Positions 1 to 9,883 of a stretch of 64,000 nt of DNA are shown piece after piece (the stretch's first letter is position 1; every line of letters starts with the position of its first letter). Position numbers and translations under genes: made by a program. Source of the stretch: JAPUME01 sp027294185 (lineage in GTDB: Bacteria > Acidobacteriota > Terriglobia > UBA7540 > JAPUME01); the NCBI GenBank assembly GCA_963555835.3, contig CAUVWZ020000001.1:248001-312000 (forward strand), given 5' to 3'. The notes below the pieces were generated by a model that saw only the letters and a list, made by a program, of their open reading frames with translations, had not been told where the DNA came from and made no database searches.

Positions 1-547
1 TTTTCGGCTCTCTAACAGAAGCCGCCCCAGATTTTCTACGATAGCCTGGAACAGGCTGTTGCGCGCCGCCCGGGCAATTGCATTGTGAAAATTGAGATCG
101 TGGAGGACGTATTGGTCAACGCTGTCCACCGTCGCCTCCATGTCAGCAAGAAACTTTTCCATTTGGGCCAGATCTTGAGGGCTGACCCGTTCCGCTGCCA
201 GCCCTGCCAGCTCGACTTCAACAACTTTCCTGACCTCGAACAATTCGGCCATCGGGACCGCCCCAGTTAGTAAAAGGAAATGCATTGATTGTTCCAGGAT
301 CTCGGAAGCCGAGTTGCTGACATAGCTTCCGTCACCCGAACGTGTGGATATAACCCCCATGGTAACAAGAGCCTTGAGCCCCTGGCGCAGCGAAGGCCGG
401 CTAATGCCCAAGATCTTGGCGAATTCTCTTTCAGGCAGAATCTTGCTACCTGCTCTAAAGAATCCCCGAAGCCAAAAGCTGTTTGACCCGTTGAATGACT
501 TCATTGGTGATGTCGATCCTGACAATGGGTTCAATATTCGTCTCCAT
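1..547 (-). pseudogene. FadR-subfamily GntR transcription regulator, frameshifted and cut by window edge
   Basis: Transcriptional repressor/activator family with an N-terminal winged helix and a C-terminal FCD effector domain. From an ATG at 547 (preceded by GGAGGT) the frame reads METNIEPIVRIDITNEV and then stops after about 30 codons. One base over, the reading continues without a stop to the window edge: the winged helix with LPEREFAKILGISRPSLRQG, then the FCD start MAELFEVRKVVEVELAGLAA and an LHDLNFHNAIARAARN segment typical of the metal/ligand site. Removing one G from the run of four at 464-467 joins both parts perfectly, so this is a single-base frameshift (real or a sequencing error). 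The 3' end lies outside the window. It is divergent from the receptor gene at 1275, which would be its likely target if functional. Family call is strong; ligand unknown. Confidence 0.82.
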
Positions 548-1274
548 TTACCTCCAGCGGCTTTTTAGCGAATAAGGCGCTCAGCTACGCCTCCAAAATA
601 TGGTTCAGTCGGAACCTCCCGGGAGATACCTTGCGGTCAACTTTCTTACCAAAACTTTGGTCCATTCAAATCCCATAACGTAGCTCAAGCCTCCTTCCTG
701 ACTGGACTTCGGATTTTGGCAGCCAGCTAGACTTTCTCCACTTTTCTAAATAGTAGGACAGTCGTAGAATATGGTCAAGCCTTAGATTGCAACTTTTCCG
801 GCGATGAGGACTAGCTGAACAGCCACTGCTAAGGATTAACCCACTTTTTCATGGGTTGATGTAAGAAAGAGTAGGGAGCCAACCTGAGTATTTATACGAA
901 ATATTGAAGATAGGCCTGCCGAATTTTGCAAAATCGAGGTAATCCATCCCAGAACACTGAAGCAAGACTTGCATATGAAAGCATTTTCGAATCGGCCATC
1001 CGGATTCCAACAGGACACATTCTTGATCACGCAAAGAACAAACTCCTTATTTGTCTGTAATTCGAGCATTTCTCGACACGGCTGAGGCCGTGCCCTGACG
1101 GCTGCGTGCAATTACCCATTTATGAGATGACTTCTACTCCGAAAAAATGGCTTGACACGACTAATATCTCTTCTATAGCATGTGTAGCGGTGTAACCACT
1201 TACCAGTAAATATGACGTTCGAGCAAAGCGTTTGGATGTTAATGTTAATGAGGTAATCTAAGGAGGGTTCAGTC
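548..1274. other. Long divergent intergenic region
   Basis: About 730 bases between the broken GntR gene and the receptor gene. Short open frames here have no recognisable product or usable ribosome site and look like noise. The stretch is more AT-rich than its neighbours and holds the promoter at 1152-1179; GntR operator sites would be expected here, but I could not pick out a convincing palindrome. Confidence 0.5.
1152..1179 (+). promoter_or_regulatory. Sigma-70-like promoter for receptor gene
   Basis: TTGACA at 1152-1157 and TATAGC at 1174-1179 are separated by 16 bases. The predicted start of transcription near 1186 would leave a leader of about 90 bases before the receptor gene, which has an AGGAGG ribosome site at 1261-1266. 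Confidence 0.5.
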
Positions 1275-4200
1275 ATGAGGTCCATCCACTTTTCAGGATT
1301 GAAGAGAGGGATTTTGATACTCATAGTCTTGTGTGTGAGTCTGCTTTACGCCAAGGAGGCCTTGAGTCAGGCTGCGACTACGGGAGTTTTACTGGGGACG
1401 GTAAAAGACGCTACCGCGGCTGTGGTGCCTGGCGCTCAGGTTACGGTGACCAATTCCGCGACCGGACTCGTAAGAAATGCTGAAACGAGCGTAACCGGTG
1501 ACTTTCGGTTCCCGCTTCTCCCCGCCGGCTTGTACACGTTTCGCATCGGGATGGAAGGGTTTGAGACCTTGGTTTCTGATGACGTGGCAGTACACGTGGG
1601 TGTGGAGACACGGGTCGATTTTGCGCTAAATGTTGGCGCGGTGGGCACCACGGTCGAGGTACTGGCCGCCGTGGCTATCATCAACACGACGAATTCCGAA
1701 CGGGGTGACCTGATCGGAAGCAAACGGGTCGTAGAGCTCCCGCTGAACTTTCGTGAGTTCACACAACTTGCTCTCCTGGTTCCCGGCTCTGTATTAGACA
1801 CTAAGCAACGCATTTTCGCTCTTAAGACCAACATCTCGGTTAATGGTTTACGCGCCCAAAACGCAAACATCATGATCGACGGAATAGACTCCAATGAGAG
1901 CCATTGGGGCGGTAGCAGCATGTCCTTCTACAATTTGGACTCGGTGGCAGAGTTTAAGCTCACTTCCTCCAACTACTCGGCGGAACTGCGAGGCTCTTCT
2001 TTTAACATCCGCGCCGTTACCAAGTCCGGAGCAAACAAAGTTCATGGGACCGCTTATGAGTTCGTGCGCAATAATATATTTGATGCGCGCGACTTCTTTG
2101 AGCGCAATGAGAAAGACAATAACGGAAATGAGATACCTGAATCGGCGATAAAGCCCTTCCGGCGCAATCAGTTCGGGGCGACTGCGGGAGGCCCTATTAT
2201 CCCGAACAAATTGTTCTGGTTCACGAGTTATGAGGGCCTGCGGGAAGTGGTGACGAGGACGGGCTTTGGGAAGGTTCCTACGGTGGCTGAAAGGACAGGA
2301 ACCGTCCAGGCTGTTAATCCGGTGACGGGATTGGATGATACTCTGTTTGTCACCGTGGCGCCCAGCACTTTGGGCGTGATTGGCCGCTATCCCCTTCCCA
2401 ACGATCCAGGGGGTGCTTTTGGCCCACGAACCTTTACCGGTCCAATCAGAACTACGACGAAATTCGACCAGTACACCGTCAAGCTCGACTGGCAGAAGTC
2501 GGAAAAAGACACTTTTTCAGCCGGATGGACCTATTTTAATGAATGGGGTCCTAATTCGGATGACCTCACTCAGGGGCCGGACTTTGGCGTTCAGTGGATT
2601 GTTAGGGCTCGACACGCCTTCCTAACGAACACCCACATTTTTTCCCCGAATCTGGTCAATGAAATTCGTGTGGGTTACCATCGTGATGTGGGCCTGCCGG
2701 GTACGCAATCGTTCGTGTCGCCTTCTGGATTCACCGATGGTGCCTTGAGCACGTTAAATAATGGTAGCTTTTCCTTTGGCACGATCACCAACAATATTCA
2801 GTTCATAGACAACGTGAGTTACATACGTGGGCGCCACAGCTTAAAGGCAGGGTTTGAATTCCGAAACGTTCGCGACACGACTAGTCTGGCGCTCCTGTTC
2901 CCGGGCAACTTCCTCTTCAGCCCAACTGCGGCTATTGTGGCAGATATTCCCACCGCCAGTGGCGTGACGATTCCTGCAGGCAGCGCGGTTAACACCTCGG
3001 TGGTGAACTTCTTACAAGGTGCTCCCGATTTTGTCAGGATTGCAGGTGCATCCGACGGATTCCCGGGGCCGCCGGGTTACTACAACGTCCGACAAAGTGC
3101 CTTCAATTGGTTCATTCAGGATGACATTAAGATCACGCCCAAACTGACACTGAATCTGGGTCTCCGTTACGAGTATAACACCATATTGCGGTTTCGACAT
3201 AGGGGCAATGTCAAGCAGATCTTGGTCGGACCCAACGTGGGTGATACCATTTTTAATCCCGATCCTTATTACAACCCTGACAGGAATAATTTTGCTCCAC
3301 GAATCGGTTTTGCTTATGCCGCCTCGCCCAAGATGGTGATACGGGCGGGGTTTGCTGTTTTCACGGTGGGGGCTATCAGACAAGCGACGGAAGGCGCCAC
3401 AGGCTTCTTCCCCATGCAGAACCGTTTCGAGGAATTCCTACCTTTCGCTGAACGTGTATCCGCGTACACCCCGACTTTAGCCGTCACCCTGCAGGGACCG
3501 CCGATGTTTGATGTAAACGGTGGACAGATCACCCCGGACGGCCCCGGTAGCGAGAAGAATCGGCTGATAGACGGCGTGCGCTTCTTCAACGAGAACGGCT
3601 TCCTGATGGCCACCGATACCAACGGAGGTCGGTACCCAGATAACTATCGCGACGCTTATGTAATGAACTGGAACCTTACCCTAGAGCGCGAAATGGGGCA
3701 GGGAGTTGCGTTGAGTGGCGCGTATGTAGGGAACTCCGGGGTGGCCCTCCATTCCATAAGCTTGCCTTTTTGCGGCGTCCTGGCCACGAATCCCGATTGC
3801 ACACAGCTTCAGCAACTGTGGTTTGACAAAGGTACCAATGTGCCCTGGGTCCAGGACAATAGTGCCCATTCCACGTATCACGCCTTCCAGTTTCAAGCCA
3901 AGAAGGCCAACTTCGAAAAAGGCTATAGCTTCCAAGGATCTTACACATTTGCCAAGAATCTATCCAACAACGACTCGACAGTAAGCAACAGCCCGTCGGG
4001 AAGCTCCAACCTCGGGGGCACTAACCCTCTTAACCGCCGAATTGACAAGGGCCGCACGATCTACGATGTTCGCCAGCAATTCCTGTTCAACGCGATGTAT
4101 GAGCCGCCGTTCGCTCGCCTCCTCCCGGGGCCCAAGCGGCTGACGAATGGCTGGCAGTTTCAGACTATCTGGACGCTTCGAACCGGTCAACCGTACTACT

Positions 4201-4652
4201 TGAGTGCCAGCGGTCTGAATTCCGGGTTTGGCTTAGTACGAAGTGACCGCCCGGACATTCTAATGGATCGCGACCTCATCCCCCGTGGCACAGATAAAAC
4301 CGAATACTTTGCGCCCGAAGTCCGTGCTGACTTCGGCAAAACGTGTGGGGATCCCACCGCAAGATTTTTCTGTAACCCTATTGGGCGAACCGGCACGGCG
4401 GGGCGAGGCATTTTCGATGATGCTTCCTTTAAAGACATCGCCTTCTCGGTAATAAAGAATACGACCATAAAGGAGAACATAAACCTCCAGTTTCGAGCGG
4501 AGCTTTTCAATCTCTTTAACTTCGTGAACCTGGATTTGCCCGATGGGAATATACTTTCTTCCGGGTTTGGCCAGTACACTACCACCGTAAGCCGGGCCAA
4601 CCCTCCTGTGACTGCGAGGCAGATACAGTTTGGTCTGAAGCTCATCTTCTAA
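1275..4652 (+). CDS. Oar-like TonB-dependent receptor with carboxypeptidase-regulatory domain
   Basis: Outer-membrane beta-barrel receptor of the acidobacterial Oar-like class, presumed to bind and import large or scarce substrates. 1125 residues. Residues 1-32 are a signal peptide (hydrophobic core ILILIVLCVSLLYA, cleavage near ALSQA). Residues 38-120 form a carboxypeptidase-regulatory-like (Ig-type) domain with GTVKDATAAVVPGAQVTVTN and GDFRFPLLPAG. A plug-like segment follows (VVELPLNFREFTQL near 152-165, SVNGLRAQNANIMIDGIDS near 188-206), then a long barrel ending in the typical aromatic C-terminus FGLKLIF. The start is fixed by AGGAGG eight bases upstream. No TonB box is obvious, as is common in this class. 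It sits directly upstream of the PSD1-DUF1501 pair, suggesting a shared substrate. Family sure; substrate unknown. Confidence 0.9.
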   Translation: MRSIHFSGLKRGILILIVLCVSLLYAKEALSQAATTGVLLGTVKDATAAVVPGAQVTVTNSATGLVRNAETSVTGDFRFPLLPAGLYTFRIGMEGFETLVSDDVAVHVGVETRVDFALNVGAVGTTVEVLAAVAIINTTNSERGDLIGSKRVVELPLNFREFTQLALLVPGSVLDTKQRIFALKTNISVNGLRAQNANIMIDGIDSNESHWGGSSMSFYNLDSVAEFKLTSSNYSAELRGSSFNIRAVTKSGANKVHGTAYEFVRNNIFDARDFFERNEKDNNGNEIPESAIKPFRRNQFGATAGGPIIPNKLFWFTSYEGLREVVTRTGFGKVPTVAERTGTVQAVNPVTGLDDTLFVTVAPSTLGVIGRYPLPNDPGGAFGPRTFTGPIRTTTKFDQYTVKLDWQKSEKDTFSAGWTYFNEWGPNSDDLTQGPDFGVQWIVRARHAFLTNTHIFSPNLVNEIRVGYHRDVGLPGTQSFVSPSGFTDGALSTLNNGSFSFGTITNNIQFIDNVSYIRGRHSLKAGFEFRNVRDTTSLALLFPGNFLFSPTAAIVADIPTASGVTIPAGSAVNTSVVNFLQGAPDFVRIAGASDGFPGPPGYYNVRQSAFNWFIQDDIKITPKLTLNLGLRYEYNTILRFRHRGNVKQILVGPNVGDTIFNPDPYYNPDRNNFAPRIGFAYAASPKMVIRAGFAVFTVGAIRQATEGATGFFPMQNRFEEFLPFAERVSAYTPTLAVTLQGPPMFDVNGGQITPDGPGSEKNRLIDGVRFFNENGFLMATDTNGGRYPDNYRDAYVMNWNLTLEREMGQGVALSGAYVGNSGVALHSISLPFCGVLATNPDCTQLQQLWFDKGTNVPWVQDNSAHSTYHAFQFQAKKANFEKGYSFQGSYTFAKNLSNNDSTVSNSPSGSSNLGGTNPLNRRIDKGRTIYDVRQQFLFNAMYEPPFARLLPGPKRLTNGWQFQTIWTLRTGQPYYLSASGLNSGFGLVRSDRPDILMDRDLIPRGTDKTEYFAPEVRADFGKTCGDPTARFFCNPIGRTGTAGRGIFDDASFKDIAFSVIKNTTIKENINLQFRAELFNLFNFVNLDLPDGNILSSGFGQYTTTVSRANPPVTARQIQFGLKLIF

Positions 4653-4963
4653 TTGTTGCAGAAGGGTTTCGACTCGGCCGGTGACGATGACGGGGGTCGA
4701 GGCCAGGAAATTCCTGCCGTGGCGTCCCCGAGTGGGGGTGTCACGGCATGGTGTTATCGCACAGTACCCTTATTCGTTTTACACGACGGGAGGAAAGAGG
4801 CTGATCGCGAATTATCCAACAAGAAGAAGACATCAACCTAGCTGCAAGACCTAAAAGTCCGGAAGGAATTCCTGTGGGACAAATTACACTTTAAGGCTAA
4901 GATGCTCCAGGAGGACGGCGGTGCGGAATTGACAGCGCAGCACACTGTAGATGGGCGGTTAAC
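4653..4963. other. Intergenic region before PSD1 gene 1
   Basis: About 310 bases between the receptor and the first PSD1 gene. A 62-codon open frame here has no ribosome site or protein-like composition. A short palindrome (CAGGAAATTCCTG) lies near 4705, but no hairpin with a T tract that would mark a terminator. Co-transcription with the receptor is possible. Confidence 0.4.
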
Positions 4964-7942
4964 ATGAGCCTCTTACCAGGTGTCACTGTAGTTGCGCTCA
5001 TTGTGGGAGGATTTCTCGTGCAGTCGGGTGCTGCAGAGCGCCCTCAAGCTCCCCGCTTCGAGTCTCATATCCTCCCAATTCTTCAAAAGAACTGCGTGCA
5101 GTGCCACGACGCCAAGACACGACTGGCTGGTTTATCCGTCCAGTCGCTGGACGATGTTTTCAAGGGTGGGAAGTCGGGCCCAGCGATCCTGCCCAAGAAG
5201 CCGGGGGACAGTTTGCTGCTGACGATGGTTTCATCCGGGACCATGCCGATGGGTGGGGACCGGCTGAGCGATGGGCAGATTGCGCTCATTCGGCGCTGGA
5301 TCGAAGAGGGGGCGCTAGGCGAGAACACAGAATTCTCTGAGGAACATGTGACAGCTCCTGTCACCGAGGCCAAGGTAATGGCTTCGATCTTGGGCGCCAA
5401 GTGTTTGGCTTGTCATGGCCGAAGACGCCGGGAAGCGGACCTCGACTTAAGAACTCGCGAAGGTCTTTTGAGAGGGGGCAAGTCCGGTCCTGCAATTGTT
5501 CCGGGAAGGCCAGACGAAAGCTTACTGGTTCGGCGAATCGTTGCCCAGGAGATGCCACCGCCTGAATTACAGGAGCAGTTCTCAGTCCGTGGATTGACTT
5601 CCGAGGAGTTGGAAAAGCTGCGCGAGTGGATTGCGGCAGGAGCGCGGCCAGATGGTGAGAAGCCCTTGGAGGTTCGAGTTGAACAAGATCCGTTAGTCAG
5701 CGACGAGGACCGCCGCTTCTGGTCCTTCCAGCCACCGAAGCGACCCGCTGTGCCTGAAGTTCAACAGAAGGAGAAAGTCCGCAATCCGATCGACGCCTTT
5801 CTGCTCGCGAGACTGGAGGAAAAGGGTCTGGGTTTTTCAGAAGAAGCAGACCGGCTGACCCTGATGCGGCGGACGTATCTTGATTTGATTGGTCTGCCGC
5901 CTTCGCCGAAAGAGATCGGGGCGTATCTAGCAGACCAAAGTGCGGGCGCGTATGAGCGGTTGGTGGATCGTCTGCTCGAGTCACCACACTACGGTGGGCG
6001 CTGGGCGCGGTATTGGCTGGACGCGGTGGGGTATGCCGACTCCGAAGGTGGGGTTTCGACCGACGCGACCCGACCTCACGCCTATCGCTACCGCGATTAC
6101 GTCATTCGATCGCTGAATGCTGATAAGCCCTACGACCAATTCCTAGTTGAGCAGATCGCGGGCGATGAACTGTTCGACTACAAGTTGGCGGAGGAGTACA
6201 CGCCGGAGCAGATCGAGAAGCTCGTTGCGACAGGTTTTCTGCGGATGGGTCCTGACTCGACTTACAGCACTGAGCAGAACTACCTGCCGGAGCGCTTTGA
6301 CGTGGTGGCGACCCAGATTGAGATCCTCAGTTCAGCGGTGATGGGCCTGACGATGGGCTGTGCCCGCTGTCACGACCACAAGTATGATCCGCTGCCACAA
6401 CGGGACTTCTACCGGTTGGGCGCGATCTTGCAAACCGCCTATGACCCCTATGACTGGTTGTCGCCCAATTTGAGCTGCGTCGGGGTCGGCGCTAAATGCG
6501 ACGACTCAAACACCCGTTTGTTGCCTCTGTTGTCGGCGCGTGAGCGTCAGGAGATCGAAGAACAAAACGCCCCGATACAAAAGAAAATTGACGAGCTGGA
6601 GCGACTTCTTGAAGAGAAGGCTGCACCGTTTCGGGAGGAATTGGTTGAGAGGAAACTGTCGGCGCTGCCCGAGGCGGTGAGAGAGGACGTGCGGAAGGCG
6701 TTTGCGACGCACGAGGAGAAACGTAGCGCCCTCGAGAAGTATCTGGTAGAGAAGTTTAAGCCCCTGGTGGAAGTAGAACAGGAAGAGCTGGAGCAGAGGT
6801 TCGAAGATTTCAAGGAACAAGCAGGAAAGTTGAGGAAGGATATCGAGGAGACCAAAAAGAAGTTGAGGGCGAAGCCGAAAATCCGAGCGCTGTTTGACAT
6901 GGGAGGAGAGCCCACACCGACTCGGATCCTAATGCGTGGCCAATACACGATCCCCGGGCCGCTTTTGGAACCAGGGATTCCGTCCGTGCTAAGTGTGGGG
7001 CTGGCTCCCTACAAGGTCGAGAGGCCGAAATGGAGCACGGAAACCACCGGCAGGCGTTTAGCATTGGCCAAGTGGTTGACGCAACCCAACCACCCGCTGA
7101 CAGCTCGGATCATGGTCAACCGTATCTGGCAACATCACTTCGGTGTGGGATTGGTGGCCACACCGGGTAACTTTGGACGCATGGGCTCCTCACCGTCGCA
7201 TCCAAAATTACTGGACTGGCTGGCCCATGAGTTCGTAAGGCATGGCTGGAGCATCAAAGCTATGCATCAACTGATCATGACTTCAACGGCTTACCGGCAA
7301 CGCTCTGGCGCTGCCGCGGCGGTCCGGAGTGTGGACCCGAGTAATCGGCTACTGTCACGGTTCCCACTACAAAGGCTGGACGCAGACGCGCTTCGGGATT
7401 CCATTCTCAAGGTCGCAGGCCGTTTGGACACAACGTCTTTCGGTCCGGCCGATGAACTCGATGTCAGACCGGACGGTGAGGTCGTTGCGAAAGGGACCCA
7501 GCGTGGCTACCGGCGCAGTATTTACCTGTTGCAAAGGCGTTCCACACCCGTCACCATGCTCGAAACATTCGATGCGCCGTTGCTGTTTCCCAACTGCCTC
7601 AAGCGCCCGCATTCGACGGTTTCATCTCAGGCTTTGCAACTGGAGAACAGCGAGCTTGTACGCGTGAGCGCGCGCTACATGGCCGGGCGCGTGATAGACG
7701 CAGTCGGTGATGACATTCCCAAGCAGATCCAGCGGGTTTACTGGGTGACATTGACGCGCCCTCCTTCCCCTGCAGAGGCAAGAACGGCTGAGGCCGCCCT
7801 CCGGGACTTGATTCGAGAGTGGCAGCGGCATCTCAAATCGGAGGTACCGGCCGAGCCGATCACGAGAAAGGCCCAATGGCTGGCGCTCGCTTCGTTGTGT
7901 CACACCTATCTCAATTCGGCAGAGTTTCTGTATGTGAATTGA
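4964..7942 (+). CDS. PSD1-type cytochrome c / DUF1549 / DUF1553 protein, copy 1
   Basis: Large exported protein of the planctomycete-type cytochrome family (PSCyt1, DUF1549, DUF1553), generally found paired with a DUF1501 protein; the biochemical role is not established, but covalent haem binding is expected. 992 residues. Signal peptide at 1-24. Haem-type motifs CVQCH (44-48) and CLACH (147-151) lie in two PSCyt1-like units. DUF1549 follows (RRTYLDLIGLPP near 305, then WARYWLDAVGYADSEGG). A third motif, CARCHDHKYDP, is at 466. A strongly charged, probably coiled-coil segment spans about 530-640, followed by DUF1553 with RLALAKWLTQPNHPLTARI and NRIWQHHFG. Thirteen bases separate it from the DUF1501 gene, so the two are one operon. 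A second copy of the same architecture lies at 50765. Start ATG is weakly supported by its upstream bases. Confidence 0.88.
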   Translation: MSLLPGVTVVALIVGGFLVQSGAAERPQAPRFESHILPILQKNCVQCHDAKTRLAGLSVQSLDDVFKGGKSGPAILPKKPGDSLLLTMVSSGTMPMGGDRLSDGQIALIRRWIEEGALGENTEFSEEHVTAPVTEAKVMASILGAKCLACHGRRRREADLDLRTREGLLRGGKSGPAIVPGRPDESLLVRRIVAQEMPPPELQEQFSVRGLTSEELEKLREWIAAGARPDGEKPLEVRVEQDPLVSDEDRRFWSFQPPKRPAVPEVQQKEKVRNPIDAFLLARLEEKGLGFSEEADRLTLMRRTYLDLIGLPPSPKEIGAYLADQSAGAYERLVDRLLESPHYGGRWARYWLDAVGYADSEGGVSTDATRPHAYRYRDYVIRSLNADKPYDQFLVEQIAGDELFDYKLAEEYTPEQIEKLVATGFLRMGPDSTYSTEQNYLPERFDVVATQIEILSSAVMGLTMGCARCHDHKYDPLPQRDFYRLGAILQTAYDPYDWLSPNLSCVGVGAKCDDSNTRLLPLLSARERQEIEEQNAPIQKKIDELERLLEEKAAPFREELVERKLSALPEAVREDVRKAFATHEEKRSALEKYLVEKFKPLVEVEQEELEQRFEDFKEQAGKLRKDIEETKKKLRAKPKIRALFDMGGEPTPTRILMRGQYTIPGPLLEPGIPSVLSVGLAPYKVERPKWSTETTGRRLALAKWLTQPNHPLTARIMVNRIWQHHFGVGLVATPGNFGRMGSSPSHPKLLDWLAHEFVRHGWSIKAMHQLIMTSTAYRQRSGAAAAVRSVDPSNRLLSRFPLQRLDADALRDSILKVAGRLDTTSFGPADELDVRPDGEVVAKGTQRGYRRSIYLLQRRSTPVTMLETFDAPLLFPNCLKRPHSTVSSQALQLENSELVRVSARYMAGRVIDAVGDDIPKQIQRVYWVTLTRPPSPAEARTAEAALRDLIREWQRHLKSEVPAEPITRKAQWLALASLCHTYLNSAEFLYVN

Positions 7943-7955
7943 AAGGAGGGGTCAC

Positions 7956-9431
7956 ATGATTCCCGAGAGTAGACACCCTTCGCCGAGGTCTGAGCGCAAA
8001 CGATGGACCCGGCGTGGATTCTTTTCGAGCGTTGGCGACGGTCTTTACGGTACCGCACTGGCTTATTTGCTGGGGAACGACTTGTTTTCAGTAAATCCCG
8101 CCCTAGCTGCGACCCCCCGGCGGGTCTACGATCTCAAAGAGCGTCCGCCGCATTTCGAGCCCAAGGCGAAGGCGGTGATTCAGCTTTTCATGAATGGGGG
8201 CCCCAGCCAGGTAGACCTACTCGACCCCAAGCCCGCACTTCTGAAGCACGCGGGGCAGCCGCCAAGCCGCGACCTCGTGAGCGAAATCCGCGCCGTTCGC
8301 GAGGCCGGGGGTCTGATGCCCTCCCCTTTCAAGTTTGACAAACACGGTGAATCCGGCATCGAAGTGTCCGAAATAATGCCTCACCTGGCGAAGCGGGTGG
8401 ATGACCTCGCGGTGATTCGGTCAATGTTCACCACGCACATGGCCCACGAAGCCTCGCTCTTTATCATGCAATCGGGCCGTATGTTTCCAGGCCGTCCTAC
8501 GCTGGGGGCTTGGGTGGTCTACGGCTTGGGAACGGAAAACCAAAACCTGCCCGCTTACGTGGTACTGAATGATCCGAAAGGCTTGCCGACTAACGATATC
8601 CAGAATTGGCAGGCGGGGTTTCTGCCGGCGGTCTACCAGGGCACTCGGGTGCGCTCGGAGGGGTCTCCGGTGCTGAACTTGCATCCCAGAGAAGAGTGGC
8701 CGAACCAAGTCACGGAGCTGTCGCGGTCGCTCCTTCGGGGGTTAGATCGGGCACACCTGAAGCAGCACCCCGGCGAGGCGAATCTTGAGGCCCGTATTGC
8801 CAGCTACGAATTGGCGGCACGGATGCAGCTGGCTGCCTCGGATGCCCTCGATGTCTCTCAGGAAACTCCGGCGACGAGGAAGCTGTACGGGCTGAATGAT
8901 CAGCTAACAGCCTCTTATGGCAAGCGTTGTTTGATGGCTCGCCGACTCGTGGAGCGAGGAGTCCGAATCGTACAAATCTACATCGAGAGCCAGATCTGGG
9001 ATAACCATCAGGCGATAAACAAGGGTCTACGCTACTGTTGTGGCAAGACAGATAAACCGATCGCCGCCTTACTGGAGGATTTGAAGCAGCGTGGCTTGCT
9101 TGACAGTACGCTGGTGGTTTGGGGCGGAGAGTTTGGACGTCTCCCAATCGCCCAGAAACCCACCAGCGGGGAATCCGGCCGCGACCACGGTCCGTCGGGT
9201 TTCAGTGTTTGGATGGCGGGCGGCGGCATCAAAGGCGGAACCGTCTATGGTGCCACGGACGAGATCGGATACAAAGCGGTCGAAAACCCGGTCAGCGTAC
9301 ATGACTTCCACACCACAATCCTTCACCTGCTCGGTTTGAACCATCGAGATTTGGTTTATGAGCGCGAGGGCCGCAACGAGCGCCTCACCGACGAGTTTCC
9401 CGCACGGGTGGTCCAGGAGATCCTTGCGTAG
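7956..9431 (+). CDS. DUF1501 exported protein, copy 1
   Basis: DUF1501 proteins have an alkaline-phosphatase/sulfatase-like fold and nearly always accompany PSD1 cytochromes; activity is unproven. 491 residues. The N-terminus has a twin-arginine-like signal (WTRRGFFSSVGDG at 17-29, then GTALAYLL). Conserved family blocks are visible: VIQLFMNGGPSQVDLLDPKP near 72-91, MPSPFKF, RSMFTTHMAHE, SGRMFPGRPTLGAWVVYGLG, WDNHQAINKGL, and VVWGGEFGRLP with a later GRDHGPSGFSVWMAGGG that likely carries metal ligands. AAAGGAGG just upstream sets the start. Second member of the PSD1 operon. Very similar in layout to the protein at 53790. Confidence 0.88.
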   Translation: MIPESRHPSPRSERKRWTRRGFFSSVGDGLYGTALAYLLGNDLFSVNPALAATPRRVYDLKERPPHFEPKAKAVIQLFMNGGPSQVDLLDPKPALLKHAGQPPSRDLVSEIRAVREAGGLMPSPFKFDKHGESGIEVSEIMPHLAKRVDDLAVIRSMFTTHMAHEASLFIMQSGRMFPGRPTLGAWVVYGLGTENQNLPAYVVLNDPKGLPTNDIQNWQAGFLPAVYQGTRVRSEGSPVLNLHPREEWPNQVTELSRSLLRGLDRAHLKQHPGEANLEARIASYELAARMQLAASDALDVSQETPATRKLYGLNDQLTASYGKRCLMARRLVERGVRIVQIYIESQIWDNHQAINKGLRYCCGKTDKPIAALLEDLKQRGLLDSTLVVWGGEFGRLPIAQKPTSGESGRDHGPSGFSVWMAGGGIKGGTVYGATDEIGYKAVENPVSVHDFHTTILHLLGLNHRDLVYEREGRNERLTDEFPARVVQEILA

Positions 9432-9534
9432 CGAGCCGCTAGAAGGACGAACGGTTGTATCCCCGGTCCTGTGAAACCCTCTGTGTTGTTGGACAATTCA
9501 CTAAAGAAGTGACTACTAATTTTTAAGATGCGGC

Positions 9535-9715
9535 ATGAAAAGGAGACCCTATTCTTTCAAGTACCGCATCCGCAATTGGCCTGATCACAATCAAGCGCTG
9601 ATCGGTAGAGGCCGGAATGACCTTTTGGTTTGAGGAAGAAGCTGTTCGGCTCGGTGAAACACTGATCCGAGCGGGCACCCCGGTGTGTCGAGGATTTACT
9701 GTGCTCTGGTGTTGA
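9535..9715 (+). pseudogene. IS5-family transposase N-terminal remnant
   Basis: From an ATG at 9535 the frame reads KRRPYSFKYRIRNWPDHNQA followed by LIGRGR, then stops at 9631. One frame over it continues GMTFWFEEEAVRLGET and stops at 9713. Joined, this matches the N-terminal pattern of IS5-family DDE transposases of the 'K.YR.RNW..YN.AL..RG..TFWF.EEA' type. The catalytic core is absent. It therefore marks an old insertion that has decayed by frameshift and deletion, next to a truncated SDR gene. Moderate confidence because only about 55 codons remain. Confidence 0.55.
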
Positions 9716-9883
9716 ACCAATTCTTCCATCCTCGAAAGCGAACGAGATCTAATCGAAGTCACAAAATGCTCACGCAATTTCTCCGGCAGGATACGGGGTG
9801 AGGCTCCCGTGGTTCCTTCGCTTGAATTTAATTCAGAAGATAACCCTTAGCGTTGGGGCAAGGCAGATGCTGCTGAGGGCTTT

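Noticed and set aside
1150..1162. GCTTGACACGAC at the receptor promoter as a third copy of the promoter-leader element
   Set aside because: Only the -35 neighbourhood matches 38294; the spacer, leader and tail do not.
4653..4841. 62-residue frame after the receptor gene
   Set aside because: No ribosome site, no protein-like pattern, overlaps no conserved family.
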